A DNA stretch of 64,000 nucleotides from positions 40,890-104,889 of the forward strand of contig NZ_FQXQ01000007.1 of NCBI RefSeq assembly GCF_900130035.1, read 5' to 3'. Below are positions 29,062 through 40,300 of this stretch, in pieces. A program made the position numbers and the translations under genes. The stretch comes from Wenyingzhuangia marina (GTDB taxonomy: Bacteria > Bacteroidota > Bacteroidia > Flavobacteriales > Flavobacteriaceae). Position 1 is the first letter of the stretch. Each line of letters opens with the position of its first letter. Below the pieces are notes generated by a model. The model saw only the letters and a list, made by a program, of their open reading frames with translations, searched no databases and was not told the origin of the DNA.

Positions 29062-30370
29062 CTTGATTAAATTCTATGATAAAAAAGATTATCACTATAA
29101 AATATTCTAAAAACACCAACCAAAGGTTTTCTTTGTAGTTGGTATTTATGTATGCGCTGTAACTTAATATAATGGTAAAGCTCCATACTACAGCAAAGTT
29201 ATATTTTGTGAAGATACTCAAAAACAAAGGAATGGCTATATACCAAGGATGAACCACACTGGCCAATAAATAATAGCTGATAATTAAAAACAGCATACTT
29301 GTAAAAAGTGTTACTGTTTTATTGTTTTTTCTAATGATAGAAATAAGTATGGTAATAACAATAATAATAAAAGGTGTTGTTTTTCCAACCAGTCCAATGA
29401 TATTATAACCTTTAATCCAAAAACCAATTTCCCTAACCACATAATAAATACTAGCATTGAACTCAAAATTTTGAAAATAGAGTTCTATACTAGACATAAA
29501 GTTGTTTACTAAATTTTGACTTAAAAAAGGGATAAATAATATTGCGTTAATCCCTAAAACAATTGTTCCGTAAATGAACAGGTTTTTGAATCCCAATTTT
29601 TTGTATAAAAGAGGAATAAAAAGTAATGGAATTAGTTTGATTGAAACTGCACAAGCCCATAAAGATGCAGATAAATGATTTTTATTTTTAAGTAGATAAT
29701 AAATACTTGCACTTAAAAAAGCAATCATCATTCCTTCATAATGTAGGTTTCCCGTAAGTTCTATAATAATAAAAGGGTTGATAAAATATAAGAGTATTTT
29801 TCTCTTATCAATATTTAAGATTTTTAAAATTTTGAGACCAAAATATACCGTAATAATATCTGCGATAATTAAGGTTAATCTCATCATAATAGTACTGATA
29901 AAAATACCATTTTCTGAGATGATGGCAGGAATGGTAAAGGCAAATTGATTTAAAGGTGGATAACAGGTGAAATGACTTCCATTCATATTTCCCATGCCTT
30001 TATACAATTCTATTCCGTTAGAAATAAGTTCAGGATTGTTTTGTGGTAATATTAAATATGGATTGATACCCTTTGCGATGGCTCTTCCATCCCATAAAAA
30101 TCTGTAAAAATCATCAGAAAGGTTAGGAATGGCAAATAGTAGAATAAATCTGAAAATAATTCCACCAATAATTAGCCATCTTATAGATAGGTTACTGCAT
30201 TTATATAAAAGTCCAAACCCAATAAATAGAAGACTGTAATAAGTAAAAACTTTGTTGAAATCTGTTCTAGGTGTTGTATAGCCAAATAAATAGTAGGCTA
30301 TGGCAGAAAGTAAAATGACTAACAAAGCTTGTTTGTTAGTCATTTTAAAAGATTTTATAAATAATTTCAT
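29018..30370 (-). CDS. GT87/DUF2029-like mannosyltransferase-type membrane protein
   Basis: The 450-residue protein has about 11-12 membrane segments. The first external loop holds the acidic residues of GT-C enzymes (SDDFYRFLWDGRAI), then INPY and a YPPLNQF pattern typical of GT87/DUF2029. It would transfer a sugar from polyprenyl-phosphate in the periplasmic face. It is last in the minus-strand run FAD oxidoreductase, Fe-S protein, GT2, GT2, GT87. The Dpm1-like GT2 enzyme in the same operon could supply its donor. Confidence 0.8.
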   Translation of the reverse strand: MKLFIKSFKMTNKQALLVILLSAIAYYLFGYTTPRTDFNKVFTYYSLLFIGFGLLYKCSNLSIRWLIIGGIIFRFILLFAIPNLSDDFYRFLWDGRAIAKGINPYLILPQNNPELISNGIELYKGMGNMNGSHFTCYPPLNQFAFTIPAIISENGIFISTIMMRLTLIIADIITVYFGLKILKILNIDKRKILLYFINPFIIIELTGNLHYEGMMIAFLSASIYYLLKNKNHLSASLWACAVSIKLIPLLFIPLLYKKLGFKNLFIYGTIVLGINAILFIPFLSQNLVNNFMSSIELYFQNFEFNASIYYVVREIGFWIKGYNIIGLVGKTTPFIIIVITILISIIRKNNKTVTLFTSMLFLIISYYLLASVVHPWYIAIPLFLSIFTKYNFAVVWSFTIILSYSAYINTNYKENLWLVFLEYFIVIIFFIIEFNQAKTSAEIKHSKLPY

Positions 30371-30417
30371 TTGACTTTCTTGAACCTGATTTGTCGAAAA
30401 AAAGCTACTTATTTACA

Positions 30418-32040
30418 TTATACTTTTTTAAACACAGAGGTATAAAATATAAATCCGAAACCTAAAAATAACATTACATGGAATATAATCAATCCACTAT
30501 CAAAAGGAATGTACCAAGCATCGCATGGAGCCAAACCAAACATACATTCTTTATCATAAACTTTAAGTTCATTTCGGCCAATATATCTCACTAACCAAGC
30601 ACTCACAATTCCAAATAAAAAGTAAAGACATAAAAAACCTTCATAAATTACATTCTTTGATGGTTTTTTACGAATGTATTTGTTTGTTTTCCAACCATCA
30701 ATAGATTTGATATTAAACTTTGGTGTTCTAACAAATTCACTACGTTTACGTCTATGTCCTTCAATAACAGCTCCAGAGTTATTTAAAGACAATCCCATGG
30801 CAACACTAAAGAAGGTTAGAAAAGTTCTGATGTATTGTAAAAAACCTTTGACTCCTGATTTTTTTTGCACATGTTTAAACATATACCAGTAACAAATAAA
30901 GAAAATAAGGGTACTGATTCCGAAAAAACTCATGGCTATAAAATAACCTTTAAAATCATCAAAATAGTTTTTAACGTATAACATAGGAACGCTTAAAACT
31001 CCTACAATTAATACATTTAAAAACATGGTACTGTTTAAAAGATGTAATACACAGTGAGCTTTGGTCTTGAAAGACAAATCAGAATGAATAATTTTTTTGA
31101 ACATTTTCTGAAAGTTTTCAGCCCCACCTTTGTTCCATCTAAATTGTTGAGATCTTGCAGCACTAATAACTACAGGTAATTCAGCAGGTGTTTCCACATC
31201 AACCAAATATTTAAACTGCCAACCTTTTAATTGAGCTCTATAACTTAAATCTAAATCTTCGGTTAAAGTATCGCCTTCCCAGTTACCAGCATCATAAATA
31301 CATTCTTTTCTCCAAACGCCTGCAGTTCCATTAAAGTTTATAAAATGTCCTTTAGAGTTTCTACCCATTTGTTCTAAGGTAAAGTGAGCATCTAAAGCAA
31401 AAGCTTGAATTTTAGTTAATAGAGAATAGTTTCTGTTAATATGTCCCCATCGTGTTTGTACTACCCCAATTTTTTCATCCTTAAAATAAGGAATGGTTTT
31501 GTACAACCAATCAGCTTCAGGTAAGAAGTCGGAATCAAAAATGGCAATTAATTCCCCTTTAGCAATAGCCAACCCTTCTTTTAAAGCTCCTGCTTTATAA
31601 CCTTGTCTATTGGTTCTTGTAATATGAATAATATCTAAACCTGTTGCAGCAAGTTTATCAACTCTTTCTTTTGTTTTGATAACTGTCTCATCTGTAGAAT
31701 CATCTAATACCTGGATCTCTAACTTTTCTCTGGGATAATCTAACAAAGCGATGTTTTTTAACAATCGTTTCATTACATATTTTTCGTTAAAAACAGGTAG
31801 TTGAATAGTTACATAAGGAATTTCATCAGGATTATTTAAATCAAATTTAGGAGAATTGTCTAATCCTTTTTTGTCTTTTTTCTTAGCCTTAAGGTAATTG
31901 AACAGCAAATTTAACTGTGCCAAAGCATAAAAGAAAACCATTACCAACGAGACTATGTATATAATTAAAAGTATGCTACTGATAATGTATATGATATCAT
32001 TGGTAGATTTTGAAAGCGTAAATAGTAAACCGTGCAACAT
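30418..32040 (-). CDS. Cellulose synthase-like GT2 glycosyltransferase
   Basis: The 540-residue membrane protein has an N-terminal helix pair and a GT-A domain with the processive-type signature D, D, D, QxxRW: LDDSTDE, DSDFLP, TEDLDLSYR and QQFRWNKG. Three or more C-terminal membrane segments follow. Such proteins include glucomannan/cellulose synthase-like and glycolipid-making enzymes. The stop of the Dpm1-like GT2 gene overlaps its start by one base. In this operon a glycolipid or polysaccharide product is possible; the substrate is unknown. Confidence 0.85.
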   Translation of the reverse strand: MLHGLLFTLSKSTNDIIYIISSILLIIYIVSLVMVFFYALAQLNLLFNYLKAKKKDKKGLDNSPKFDLNNPDEIPYVTIQLPVFNEKYVMKRLLKNIALLDYPREKLEIQVLDDSTDETVIKTKERVDKLAATGLDIIHITRTNRQGYKAGALKEGLAIAKGELIAIFDSDFLPEADWLYKTIPYFKDEKIGVVQTRWGHINRNYSLLTKIQAFALDAHFTLEQMGRNSKGHFINFNGTAGVWRKECIYDAGNWEGDTLTEDLDLSYRAQLKGWQFKYLVDVETPAELPVVISAARSQQFRWNKGGAENFQKMFKKIIHSDLSFKTKAHCVLHLLNSTMFLNVLIVGVLSVPMLYVKNYFDDFKGYFIAMSFFGISTLIFFICYWYMFKHVQKKSGVKGFLQYIRTFLTFFSVAMGLSLNNSGAVIEGHRRKRSEFVRTPKFNIKSIDGWKTNKYIRKKPSKNVIYEGFLCLYFLFGIVSAWLVRYIGRNELKVYDKECMFGLAPCDAWYIPFDSGLIIFHVMLFLGFGFIFYTSVFKKV

Positions 32041-32735
32041 TACTTGAAACTATATTTAAAAATCCAACTTAATATTTTAATTCCGGCAAAGATAGTTCCT
32101 TTTATCGTACCTGAAACTTTTGAAACCCCAATTCTTTTCTTATATCTAACGGGTACCTCAAGATAGTTAATTTTTTGTTTCAGAGCCTTTAATTGCATTT
32201 CGATTGTCCAACCATAGGTCTTGTCTTGCATGTTTAATTTTAATAAAGAATCGTATTTAATGGCTCTAAAAGGTCCTAAATCAGTAAACTTTGCATTGAA
32301 TATGATTTTCATTAGACGGGTTGCTAACCAATTCCCAAAAATTTGCTGTGGAGTCATGGAGTGTTTTTCTCGCCCACTTTTAGTTCTTGCTCCAATTACC
32401 ATATCATAATTTTGGGTGATGATAGGTTTTACCAAATCAATCATTTCTTCTGGATAGTCTGAATAATCTCCATCTAAGAAAACAACAATATCAGGGTTGA
32501 TATTGTTCTTAGCGATATAATCTAATCCTTTTAAGCAAGCATAGCCATAACCCATTTGTTTTTCTAACAAAACGGTTGCTCCAGCATTTTCTGCAATTTG
32601 TTGCGTATGATCGGTAGAATTATTGTTGACTACAATAATGTGGTTAGCGATATTCTTAGGAATATCATGTATAACATGAGCTATAGATTGCTCTTCGTTA
32701 TAAGCAGGAATAATCACTGCTATGGTATTGTTCAT
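32040..32735 (-). CDS. Dpm1-like GT2 glycosyltransferase
   Basis: The 231-residue GT-A protein has IPAYNEEQSI, VNNNSTDHT and the metal-binding LDGDYSDYP. The C-terminal region (GWTIEMQLKA, VPVRYKKRIG) is typical of polyprenyl-phosphate sugar synthases. No strong membrane helix is seen beyond a C-terminal amphipathic end. It likely makes a polyprenyl-phosphate-linked sugar for the GT87-like enzyme in the operon. It follows the Fe-S protein gene after 28 bp. Confidence 0.82.
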   Translation of the reverse strand: MNNTIAVIIPAYNEEQSIAHVIHDIPKNIANHIIVVNNNSTDHTQQIAENAGATVLLEKQMGYGYACLKGLDYIAKNNINPDIVVFLDGDYSDYPEEMIDLVKPIITQNYDMVIGARTKSGREKHSMTPQQIFGNWLATRLMKIIFNAKFTDLGPFRAIKYDSLLKLNMQDKTYGWTIEMQLKALKQKINYLEVPVRYKKRIGVSKVSGTIKGTIFAGIKILSWIFKYSFK

Positions 32736-32763
32736 ATAATTTTATAGTTGATATTTTAAATGA

Positions 32764-34380
32764 TTAGGAATTCTTTTTTGTCATATTAAGTAAGTCCATA
32801 TCATTCCCCAAAAGTATATCATTTACTTGAGTTCTACTAGCATCTGTATTAGAACCATTTTCTAATTTTAATACCCCACGCGGGCACACGGCAGAACAGA
32901 TTCCACACCCTACACAAGAGGAACGAACAATATTCTGTCCTTTTTGTGCATAAGCCCTAACATCAATTCCTTGTTCGCAATAAGTAGAACAATTTCCACA
33001 AGAAATACATTGCCCTCCGTTGGTTGTAATTCTAAATTTAGATTTAAAACGCTGTACGAAACCTAGATATGCGGCTAAAGGACAACCAAATCTGCACCAA
33101 ACTCTATTTCCCATAATAGGATAAAATCCAGTTCCAATGACACCAGAAAAAATAGAACCAATAAAAAATCCATACCAGGTTTGAACATCATACGCTGAAA
33201 TACCAAAGGCAATTACTTTCCAACTTTCTATATGAGCAAAATAAACGTATAAAGTCAAGGCTGTCATAGAAGTAGCAAACACCAAAACTCCGTGTATCAA
33301 CCAACGTTCTATTTTCCATGATAATAAAGATTTATCGGATAATTGTCTATATGGATCTCCTAAAGTTTCAGCCAAACCGCCACATCCACAAACCCAAGAG
33401 CAATACCACCTTTTCCCATAAAAATAAACCATAATAGGAACAATAATAGCAGTTAATGCAATTCCCCAAACCAACATAAATATTCCTAAATGTCCACTGT
33501 TGATAAGATTGTTAATGTTATAGTCAAAAAAGAAAGTATAGTTTAGTGGCCAAGCATTTTTAAAATCAAACCAAGGTTTGTTAAAGGCTACTAAAATTTC
33601 GGGAATTAAAAACCCAAAAGCTATTTGAAAAAATAAAACAACAGTAGTTCTTAATAATTGATAACTATTGTGACGATATTTAATAAACATCCTTACAGCA
33701 AAAACTGTCATCACAGAGCAATACATTACACCATATAAAAACCATTGACTGGCATCGTTACCACTTAAAAAATGACTGATTCCATTTACGGATAAAATAG
33801 GATTGATGATGTAATTAGGAAAAAAGTAAAGCAACACATAAAAGGCCATAAAAAAGAAAGCAGTGATAAAACCAATGATTCCTCTGTTAGTAGCACTATG
33901 TTGAAAAATTCCGTTGTTTTTAATTCCTGCAGGTCCTAATAATTTATAATCAGGAATAAAAACCATTAAACCACCAATAATAGCCAAACCAAACGTCATA
34001 AAAAACCAAAGACTTATGTTGTTGCTGTACCAACCAATTACTGAAGCTCTGGCCAGAGGATAAATGAAATCTTTAGAAGTTTTGTTCCACTTTAGATGAA
34101 TGATTTTATTCCAATCTGTTTTAGTTTGACTTTTTTGATATTGATTTGATGCTTTGGCTTGATTAAGAATGATATGAGACAATTCCCAAGTACTTATTTC
34201 TTTATCAACAATGGCTTTTTGAGTATGGTTTATAAAATATTCACTTTTAATATTTTTACTCTGTATCCAGCTTTCATAAGTAGCTGTTGTTACTTTATGG
34301 GTTCCTGTAAAAACACTTCCTATAAAAAAGGCAAAACCTAAAAAAGTTAAAAGATATCCTACGTTTTTAATTGCTTTCAT
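32764..34380 (-). CDS. Membrane 4Fe-4S protein, NapH/CcoG-like
   Basis: The ATG at 34380 (MKAIKNVGYLLTF) is preferred to one at 34449 because the hydrophobic N-terminus begins there. The protein has about eight membrane helices and membrane-proximal Cys motifs CSWVCGCGG and CRFGCPL. Two C-terminal [4Fe-4S] sets follow: CISCGNCSTYC and CVGCGICSAVCPRG. This matches NapH/NosR/CcoG-type electron-transfer proteins. It sits directly after the FAD oxidoreductase, so the pair may pass electrons to or from the quinone pool. The link to the arsenosugar genes is by context only. Confidence 0.8.
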   Translation of the reverse strand: MKAIKNVGYLLTFLGFAFFIGSVFTGTHKVTTATYESWIQSKNIKSEYFINHTQKAIVDKEISTWELSHIILNQAKASNQYQKSQTKTDWNKIIHLKWNKTSKDFIYPLARASVIGWYSNNISLWFFMTFGLAIIGGLMVFIPDYKLLGPAGIKNNGIFQHSATNRGIIGFITAFFFMAFYVLLYFFPNYIINPILSVNGISHFLSGNDASQWFLYGVMYCSVMTVFAVRMFIKYRHNSYQLLRTTVVLFFQIAFGFLIPEILVAFNKPWFDFKNAWPLNYTFFFDYNINNLINSGHLGIFMLVWGIALTAIIVPIMVYFYGKRWYCSWVCGCGGLAETLGDPYRQLSDKSLLSWKIERWLIHGVLVFATSMTALTLYVYFAHIESWKVIAFGISAYDVQTWYGFFIGSIFSGVIGTGFYPIMGNRVWCRFGCPLAAYLGFVQRFKSKFRITTNGGQCISCGNCSTYCEQGIDVRAYAQKGQNIVRSSCVGCGICSAVCPRGVLKLENGSNTDASRTQVNDILLGNDMDLLNMTKKNS

Positions 34381-34450
34381 TTGGATGATGTTGAATGGTT
34401 GATTTGTGTAAATGTTAAGTAGTTTCGTATTTTTTAATTGACTAAACAAA

Positions 34451-35782
34451 TCAACTTGTTTGAAAAATTCTTTTCCAACTTTTCTTTTTTGCTTTTAATG
34501 AGGTTCCGTTTTCAATATTAAACTTTGCTACAATTTCGTTTTCATATTGTTTATAAAACTCAGGATCAAAATTGGCATCTTTTAGGTGTTCTAAAACATA
34601 TTCAATACTTTTTTCTTCGGTTAACCATTTGTCAAATAATTGATGTCTTAACCTAATTCCTAAAGTGTTAATTCCAATAAATCTTTTTGAATTTTTATCA
34701 AAATTAAAGTGCAAACATTTTTTACTATCTGTATGTTCCCAATAAAAACGAGCTTCATTTTCTTTCGGTTCTGCAGTAATCCAACCATAAGTTTGATATT
34801 CTATATCAAAAAACTTGGCAGAGTTAAACCAATGTCCAGGATTGTATTTTGTAGGAGTACCACAAATGGTTCTAGCCACTGTTTCCCCCATCATTCTACC
34901 GGTATACCAAACGGCTTCAATAGGTCTTCTTTCTCCAATTGCTGATTGTTGTTGAGCGCAATCTCCAATAGCATAAATATTAGGGATATTGGTTTCTAAA
35001 TATCTGTTTACTAAAACACCTTTGTCTAATTGAATTCCAGAATCTTTTAAAAAACTAACATTAGGACTTACTCCAGCTGTTAACCCTACTAGATTACAAG
35101 GAATGGTTTCTCCTTTATCTGTTACCACAGCTTTTGCTCTCCCGTATTCATCAGATAAAATTTCTATCAAATTAGTGTCTAAAAGTAAATCTATATGGTG
35201 TTCTTTAATGTGCTTATTAATCATTTCAGATTCTTGGGCAGGTAACACTTTGTTCCAAAAACTAGTTTCTCTTACCAAAAAGGTTACAGGAATGTTTTTA
35301 GAAGCAAACATTTCTGCCATTTCAATCCCAATCAATCCACCACCTACAATTACAGCTCTTTTACAATCTTTAGCATAATGAGTAATTTCATCTAAATCTT
35401 GTTTAGAATACATTCCCATGACTCCCTTTAAGTCCTGTCCAGGCCAACCAAATTTGTTTGGTTTAGAACCAGTAGCAATAATTAAATCATCATAAGAAAT
35501 AGAGGAGTTGTTGTCTAAAATTAAGGTTTTAGAAGCTATTTCAACTTTTTGAACATGTGCTTGAATTAGATCAATTCTGTTTTTTTTCCAAAACCAATTT
35601 TCATATGGCTGAGTATGTTCAAATTTTATATGCCCCATAAAAACATACATCAAAGCAGTTCTGGAAAAAAAATACTTGGTCTCTGATGAAACAATAGTAA
35701 TATGATAATCAGATTTTTTTCTGATATGCCTCGCAGCCGTAATACCTGCAATACCGTTACCAATAATAATAACTTGTTTCAT
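34451..35782 (-). CDS. FAD/NAD(P)-dependent oxidoreductase
   Basis: The start is taken at 35782 (MKQVIIIGNGIAG), giving 443 residues; an ATG at 35800 is less likely. The FAD-binding GxGxxG is in IIGNGIAGI. A second nucleotide-binding site is VIVGGGLIGIEMAE (about residues 143-156), and the FAD-contact motif is IYAIGDCAQ. It resembles nitrite reductase-type or rubredoxin-reductase-type flavoproteins. The first about 64 codons are also present as a truncated copy at 40885-41079 next to arsM. Its immediate upstream DNA therefore appears to be new to this gene. It heads the operon ending in the GT87-like gene. Confidence 0.85.
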   Translation of the reverse strand: MKQVIIIGNGIAGITAARHIRKKSDYHITIVSSETKYFFSRTALMYVFMGHIKFEHTQPYENWFWKKNRIDLIQAHVQKVEIASKTLILDNNSSISYDDLIIATGSKPNKFGWPGQDLKGVMGMYSKQDLDEITHYAKDCKRAVIVGGGLIGIEMAEMFASKNIPVTFLVRETSFWNKVLPAQESEMINKHIKEHHIDLLLDTNLIEILSDEYGRAKAVVTDKGETIPCNLVGLTAGVSPNVSFLKDSGIQLDKGVLVNRYLETNIPNIYAIGDCAQQQSAIGERRPIEAVWYTGRMMGETVARTICGTPTKYNPGHWFNSAKFFDIEYQTYGWITAEPKENEARFYWEHTDSKKCLHFNFDKNSKRFIGINTLGIRLRHQLFDKWLTEEKSIEYVLEHLKDANFDPEFYKQYENEIVAKFNIENGTSLKAKKKSWKRIFQTS

Positions 35783-35952
35783 GAGCATTGAGTTTAACAA
35801 AGTTTAATGTACAAGCATTTTGTCGAAAATTAAAGAGGGTTCTTAAAAAAGAAATACTATTTATATTTTATTTAAATAAGACAATCCTACTGTAAGTTAT
35901 TTATGGCATTAACCACAAAGAAAGAGTCTCTAATCTATACTAAAAAACATCA

Positions 35953-37209
35953 ATGCACTATAAAATACTAATTACGTTATTTGTTTTTACTCCTTTTAAA
36001 CTAAATGCTCAGGTTATAAAAAGTATTGGTTATGAAGGAAATAAAAAGACTAAAACAAAGGTCTTAGAGAAATTAACAACGATAAAAGTTGGAGAGAAAT
36101 TAGATTCTGTTGTTTTAGAAAAAGACATCACTTTGATTAGTAGATTACCTGTTTGCAATACATCAGAGTATGTCATATCGACAGATAGTGATGGGAATTA
36201 TGAGGTTATTTATACAATTGAAGAAACAAATACTATTATTCCAACGGTCAATTTTTGGACGGCTAATAATCAACAATTTGCATATCAATTAGGAGTTAAA
36301 GAATTTAATCTTTTAGGAGAAAACAAACAAATAGGAGGATTTTATAGAAACAACGGCCTCCATTCTTTTTCGGTCAATTATCAAGATCCTTTTTTGTTTA
36401 GTGCAACAACAGGTATTTCCATCACTTTACAAAATTTAAGTAGTTTAGAACCCTTGTATTTTGATGATGAAAGTGCAGACTATCAATATAAAAACAGCTC
36501 CATAGAAGCATTAGTATTAAAAAGGATAAGTCCTAATCACAATATTAATTTAGGAGTAATTTTTTTTAATGAACAATACCAGTATGTCGAAGGATATCAA
36601 GCGACCAATACTTTAAGAAGTTTAGATGAATTAAAACTTTCATTTAAAGGAGGTTTTGACTATAATACTTTAAAATATTATTATCAATATGTTGAAGGAT
36701 TTAGAAGTTTGTTAAATTTTCAGCATGTAATGCCAGTTGATGAAAGTAACAGAAAATTGACTGTTTTTTGGAATGATTTTCTGTATTATAAACGCATCCA
36801 TCAAAAAGGTAATTTAGCGACAAGATTAAGGTTGGGTATTTCGAGTAATAATGATAGTCCTTTTGCTCCTTTTGCTTTAGATAATAATTTAAACATAAGA
36901 GGAGTGGGGAATATTATAGATAGAGGAACAGGAGTTATGGTCTTAAATATGGAATATAGACATACTGTTATTGATAAAAAATGGTTTTCTATGCAAACCA
37001 ATATTTTTGTAGATGCTGGTAATTGGAGAAAAACAGGAGGAGAGCTTAATGGATTGGTTAAAATTTCAGGAGCAAGATTACATCCTGGGATAGGTTTAAG
37101 ATTTATCCACAAAAAAATATATAATGCTGTTTTAAGAATTGATTATGGATTTAGTGTAATTAATGAAAAACAACAAGGTTTGGTATTTGGTGTTGGGCAG
37201 TATTTTTAA
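35953..37209 (+). CDS. Small Omp85/BamA-like outer-membrane protein
   Basis: The 418-residue protein has a signal peptide (ending KLNAQ), one POTRA-like domain (about 20-95, with GYEGNKKTKTKVLEKL) and a barrel ending in a typical strand with IDYGFSV and VFGVGQYF. BamA has five POTRA domains and TamA three, so this is a short member. It may insert or secrete outer-membrane proteins, or act in surface lipid transport. It lies inside the segment that appears to split the arsenosugar-type operon, convergent to the large metalloprotease-like gene. Confidence 0.75.
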   Translation: MHYKILITLFVFTPFKLNAQVIKSIGYEGNKKTKTKVLEKLTTIKVGEKLDSVVLEKDITLISRLPVCNTSEYVISTDSDGNYEVIYTIEETNTIIPTVNFWTANNQQFAYQLGVKEFNLLGENKQIGGFYRNNGLHSFSVNYQDPFLFSATTGISITLQNLSSLEPLYFDDESADYQYKNSSIEALVLKRISPNHNINLGVIFFNEQYQYVEGYQATNTLRSLDELKLSFKGGFDYNTLKYYYQYVEGFRSLLNFQHVMPVDESNRKLTVFWNDFLYYKRIHQKGNLATRLRLGISSNNDSPFAPFALDNNLNIRGVGNIIDRGTGVMVLNMEYRHTVIDKKWFSMQTNIFVDAGNWRKTGGELNGLVKISGARLHPGIGLRFIHKKIYNAVLRIDYGFSVINEKQQGLVFGVGQYF

Positions 37210-37327
37210 TTATAAAACTCCTATATGTTTTTTAATGTTAGCTTTTCAAAGTATATTATAAACAATTCTTTGAAAGAAAAAAATTAGAGATTTAATTTTA
37301 AAACAATGATAAGACATGTATAAGAAA

Positions 37328-37363
37328 TAAAACAGGCTGTCTCAAAGACAGCCTGTTTTATAA
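37328..37363. terminator. Bidirectional terminator
   Basis: AAAACAGGCTGTCT-CAAA-GACAGCCTGTTTT is a perfect stem with A and T runs, between the convergent Omp85-like and metalloprotease-like genes. Confidence 0.85.
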
Positions 37364-37384
37364 TAATTGAATGGGTTATTCAAT

Positions 37385-40300
37385 TTAATGAATAAGTATC
37401 TTTTTAACTTCTCTATTAGCATCAGAACTTAATATTACAACATAAATTCCTGTTTTCATTCTATGTGAAAAAGATGAAGTAGTTATGTTTTCTTGTAAAA
37501 TTAACACACCTCTAATATCATAAACAGTTATTTCTGTATTTGCACTTATATTTTTAACATGAAGTACATTGTCTTCAGAATAAACTAAATTTTTAGATGC
37601 ACTTGTGTTTATATTGTCTTCTAAACTTAATGTGCTTTTTAACTCTTCAACGTCATTAGAATCAAGTATTAGCCATCGTTGACTAGTTGAAGTATTATTT
37701 AGATTTAATCCTTGAGTTGTTGTTAAATCTGAAGTTGTAGCTCTAAGTACAGCTGGCGAAGTACTTGCTTCAGGATGAATAATCCAATATCCTTTATAAG
37801 ATTCTGATCCAATTGTAGTTTCCACACGGGCATTCATCAATTGAAAATAATCATTTGAGGCTGGGGTTGCTCTAGCAATTGTACTAATACCATTACTTCC
37901 TGTGTTTTTATATGTAAAATATTTTCCAGTAGCTGCATTCTTTATGGTATAGTATGAGTTTGATGGATTAAATTCTAAATACCATGCTGCATTATCATCG
38001 CCCATTGCTTCAGATGGAGTCATAACCTTGTTTATAAGATTTCCAGATTCGTCAATGGTAATAAAAGCATTGTCTCTTCTAGTTGTTTCTTCTTCGCTTT
38101 TAATGTAGTATTTAATATTGTCTTTTAATTCAAAAGTATAAGCTGGTGTCGCAAAATTACCTGTTGGAGGTAATCCATCTTCACCAAGAGCTTGGGCAAT
38201 TAAACAATTTGTAATATATAATAATTCACTTCCGTTATCTTCTTGAGCACCATTAATACCATATGGCCACATGTGTACGTTATCACCAGTTAAATGTTCA
38301 TTAGGATTATTACTTATAAACTGAATAACTTTGTCTACACGTTCACCAAGCCAAAGTCCTCTAGAACCTGTTTCTCTTAACGGAGAACTAGGTCCATACC
38401 ACATACTATGTGTTCCTACACCAATAGTGTGTGCCATCTCATGTAGAGCAGTACCTGTTCTTTGGTAACTAGCATTTGGACCAAATCTCATCCATCCACC
38501 ATAAGAGGCTTCAGCAGTAGGAGTACCTGAACCATAATTTACAGTTATATGATGTCCTTTGATACTTGTAAGGTTGTTATAATAGTTAATAGCTGAAGAC
38601 ATTGCTGCTTCTACCCTTGTACGGTTATCACCTGTTAAACCACTTGTTAGATTATAAGTCACCGTTCCTTTTGGAATGGTAATGAATTTTATTACGTCAC
38701 CGTAACCTATTGCATTTCCAGAGCTTACAGCATAAGCTCTCATGTAATAAACAGTAGAAGGTTCTAGGTTTTCAAGATGATAAATATTACCATTGCTTGA
38801 TAGGTATTTGGTAGTTTTATTATCAAATATGGTTGGTTCAGGGTTAGTACTCCAGCAGAATCCATGTTCTTTTAGCGTTGATATGTTTACTCCTGATATT
38901 GTACTACGACCAAATGCCATTGTAGCACCTCTTGCATAATTTGGATTTGTAATAACAGTTGGAGCGGGTCCTGTAGCATTCGCTATACCATATTTATCAA
39001 CTGCTGTATTTAATGTATTGATAGCATTATGTATATCATTAACACTAAGACTGAAATTATTGGATGATGTTATAGCATTGTTAATAGCAGTATCTAGTTC
39101 TGCAGCTTCATTACCATTACCATCTCCATAAATCATCAATGCTTCATCAATAGCAGTTTGTAACTCTAAATATGAGTTTACAGAAATTTGAGCGTTTAAG
39201 GTTTGATCTTTTAATAGTTGAATTGTACTTGCAAGTGTTTCTTTGGTAACGGACTGATCTGCTATAGCTTGATCACCAGAGTTTATTGCGCTAATAAGTT
39301 CTGTTCTATAATCATCACTCATCTTGTCTGTTAGTAAACCATTAGCAGTATCAACTAATTCTTGTATAAAGGTTTTTGAGCTTTCAATGTCAAAACCATT
39401 AAATATTAACCTGAAATTATCACAAGCAATCCAATTTCCAGAAGCATTTTCTGCCTTTAATCCTATCGTTGTTGTTCCGTTGGATACAAAAAGATTTATA
39501 GTATAATCATTAATTATATTTACAGGGGTTTTATCATCGTTTGCAAAAATATATACGCCAGTTTGAATGGATGATAAATTATTTGTATTACTATTTCCAG
39601 CAGCAACAGTAAGAGTATAAAACCCGTTAGGTAATCCATTTACTGTTTGTTGTATGCTAGCATTAGGCATGTTTTGAGTAGTTGACACGTATTTTTCAGC
39701 ATAAGTATTACCTTCTTTTTTAGAAAAAGCATTATTACCTTGACTAGCCATTCCATTATTTTCCCAGCCATTTAATGATGATTCAAAACTAGGGTTTTCA
39801 ATATAATCTGTGAAATCTGTCTTGTTAGCAAAGTTATATTTATCAATAGCTAAATTTAGTGCTTCTGTAGCATTATTGACTTCTTCAAGGCTAATTGAGA
39901 AATTATTTGATGTGTCTTTGGCTGTATTGATAGCAGTTTGTAGTGCAATTGCTTCTTTACCAGATCCATCATCATATATAGCTAAAGCGGAATCAATAGT
40001 GGTTTGTAAATTTTCATATGAATTTACTGAGATCTGAGCGTTTAATTCTTTCTCTTTTATATGTTGAATGACATCAGCAATTGTTTGTTCTGTAGCAGCT
40101 TCATCAGCTATAGTTTGATCACCTAAATTTATGGCACTAACAAGTTCTGTTCTAACATTATTATTCATTTTATCTGATAATAAAGTATTTGCAGCATCAA
40201 CTAATTCTTGTATATAAGTTTTAGAATTTTCACCATTATATACTAATCTAAAATTATCACAAGTAAGCCAGTTTCCAGTGGCATTTTCTGCTTTTAACCC

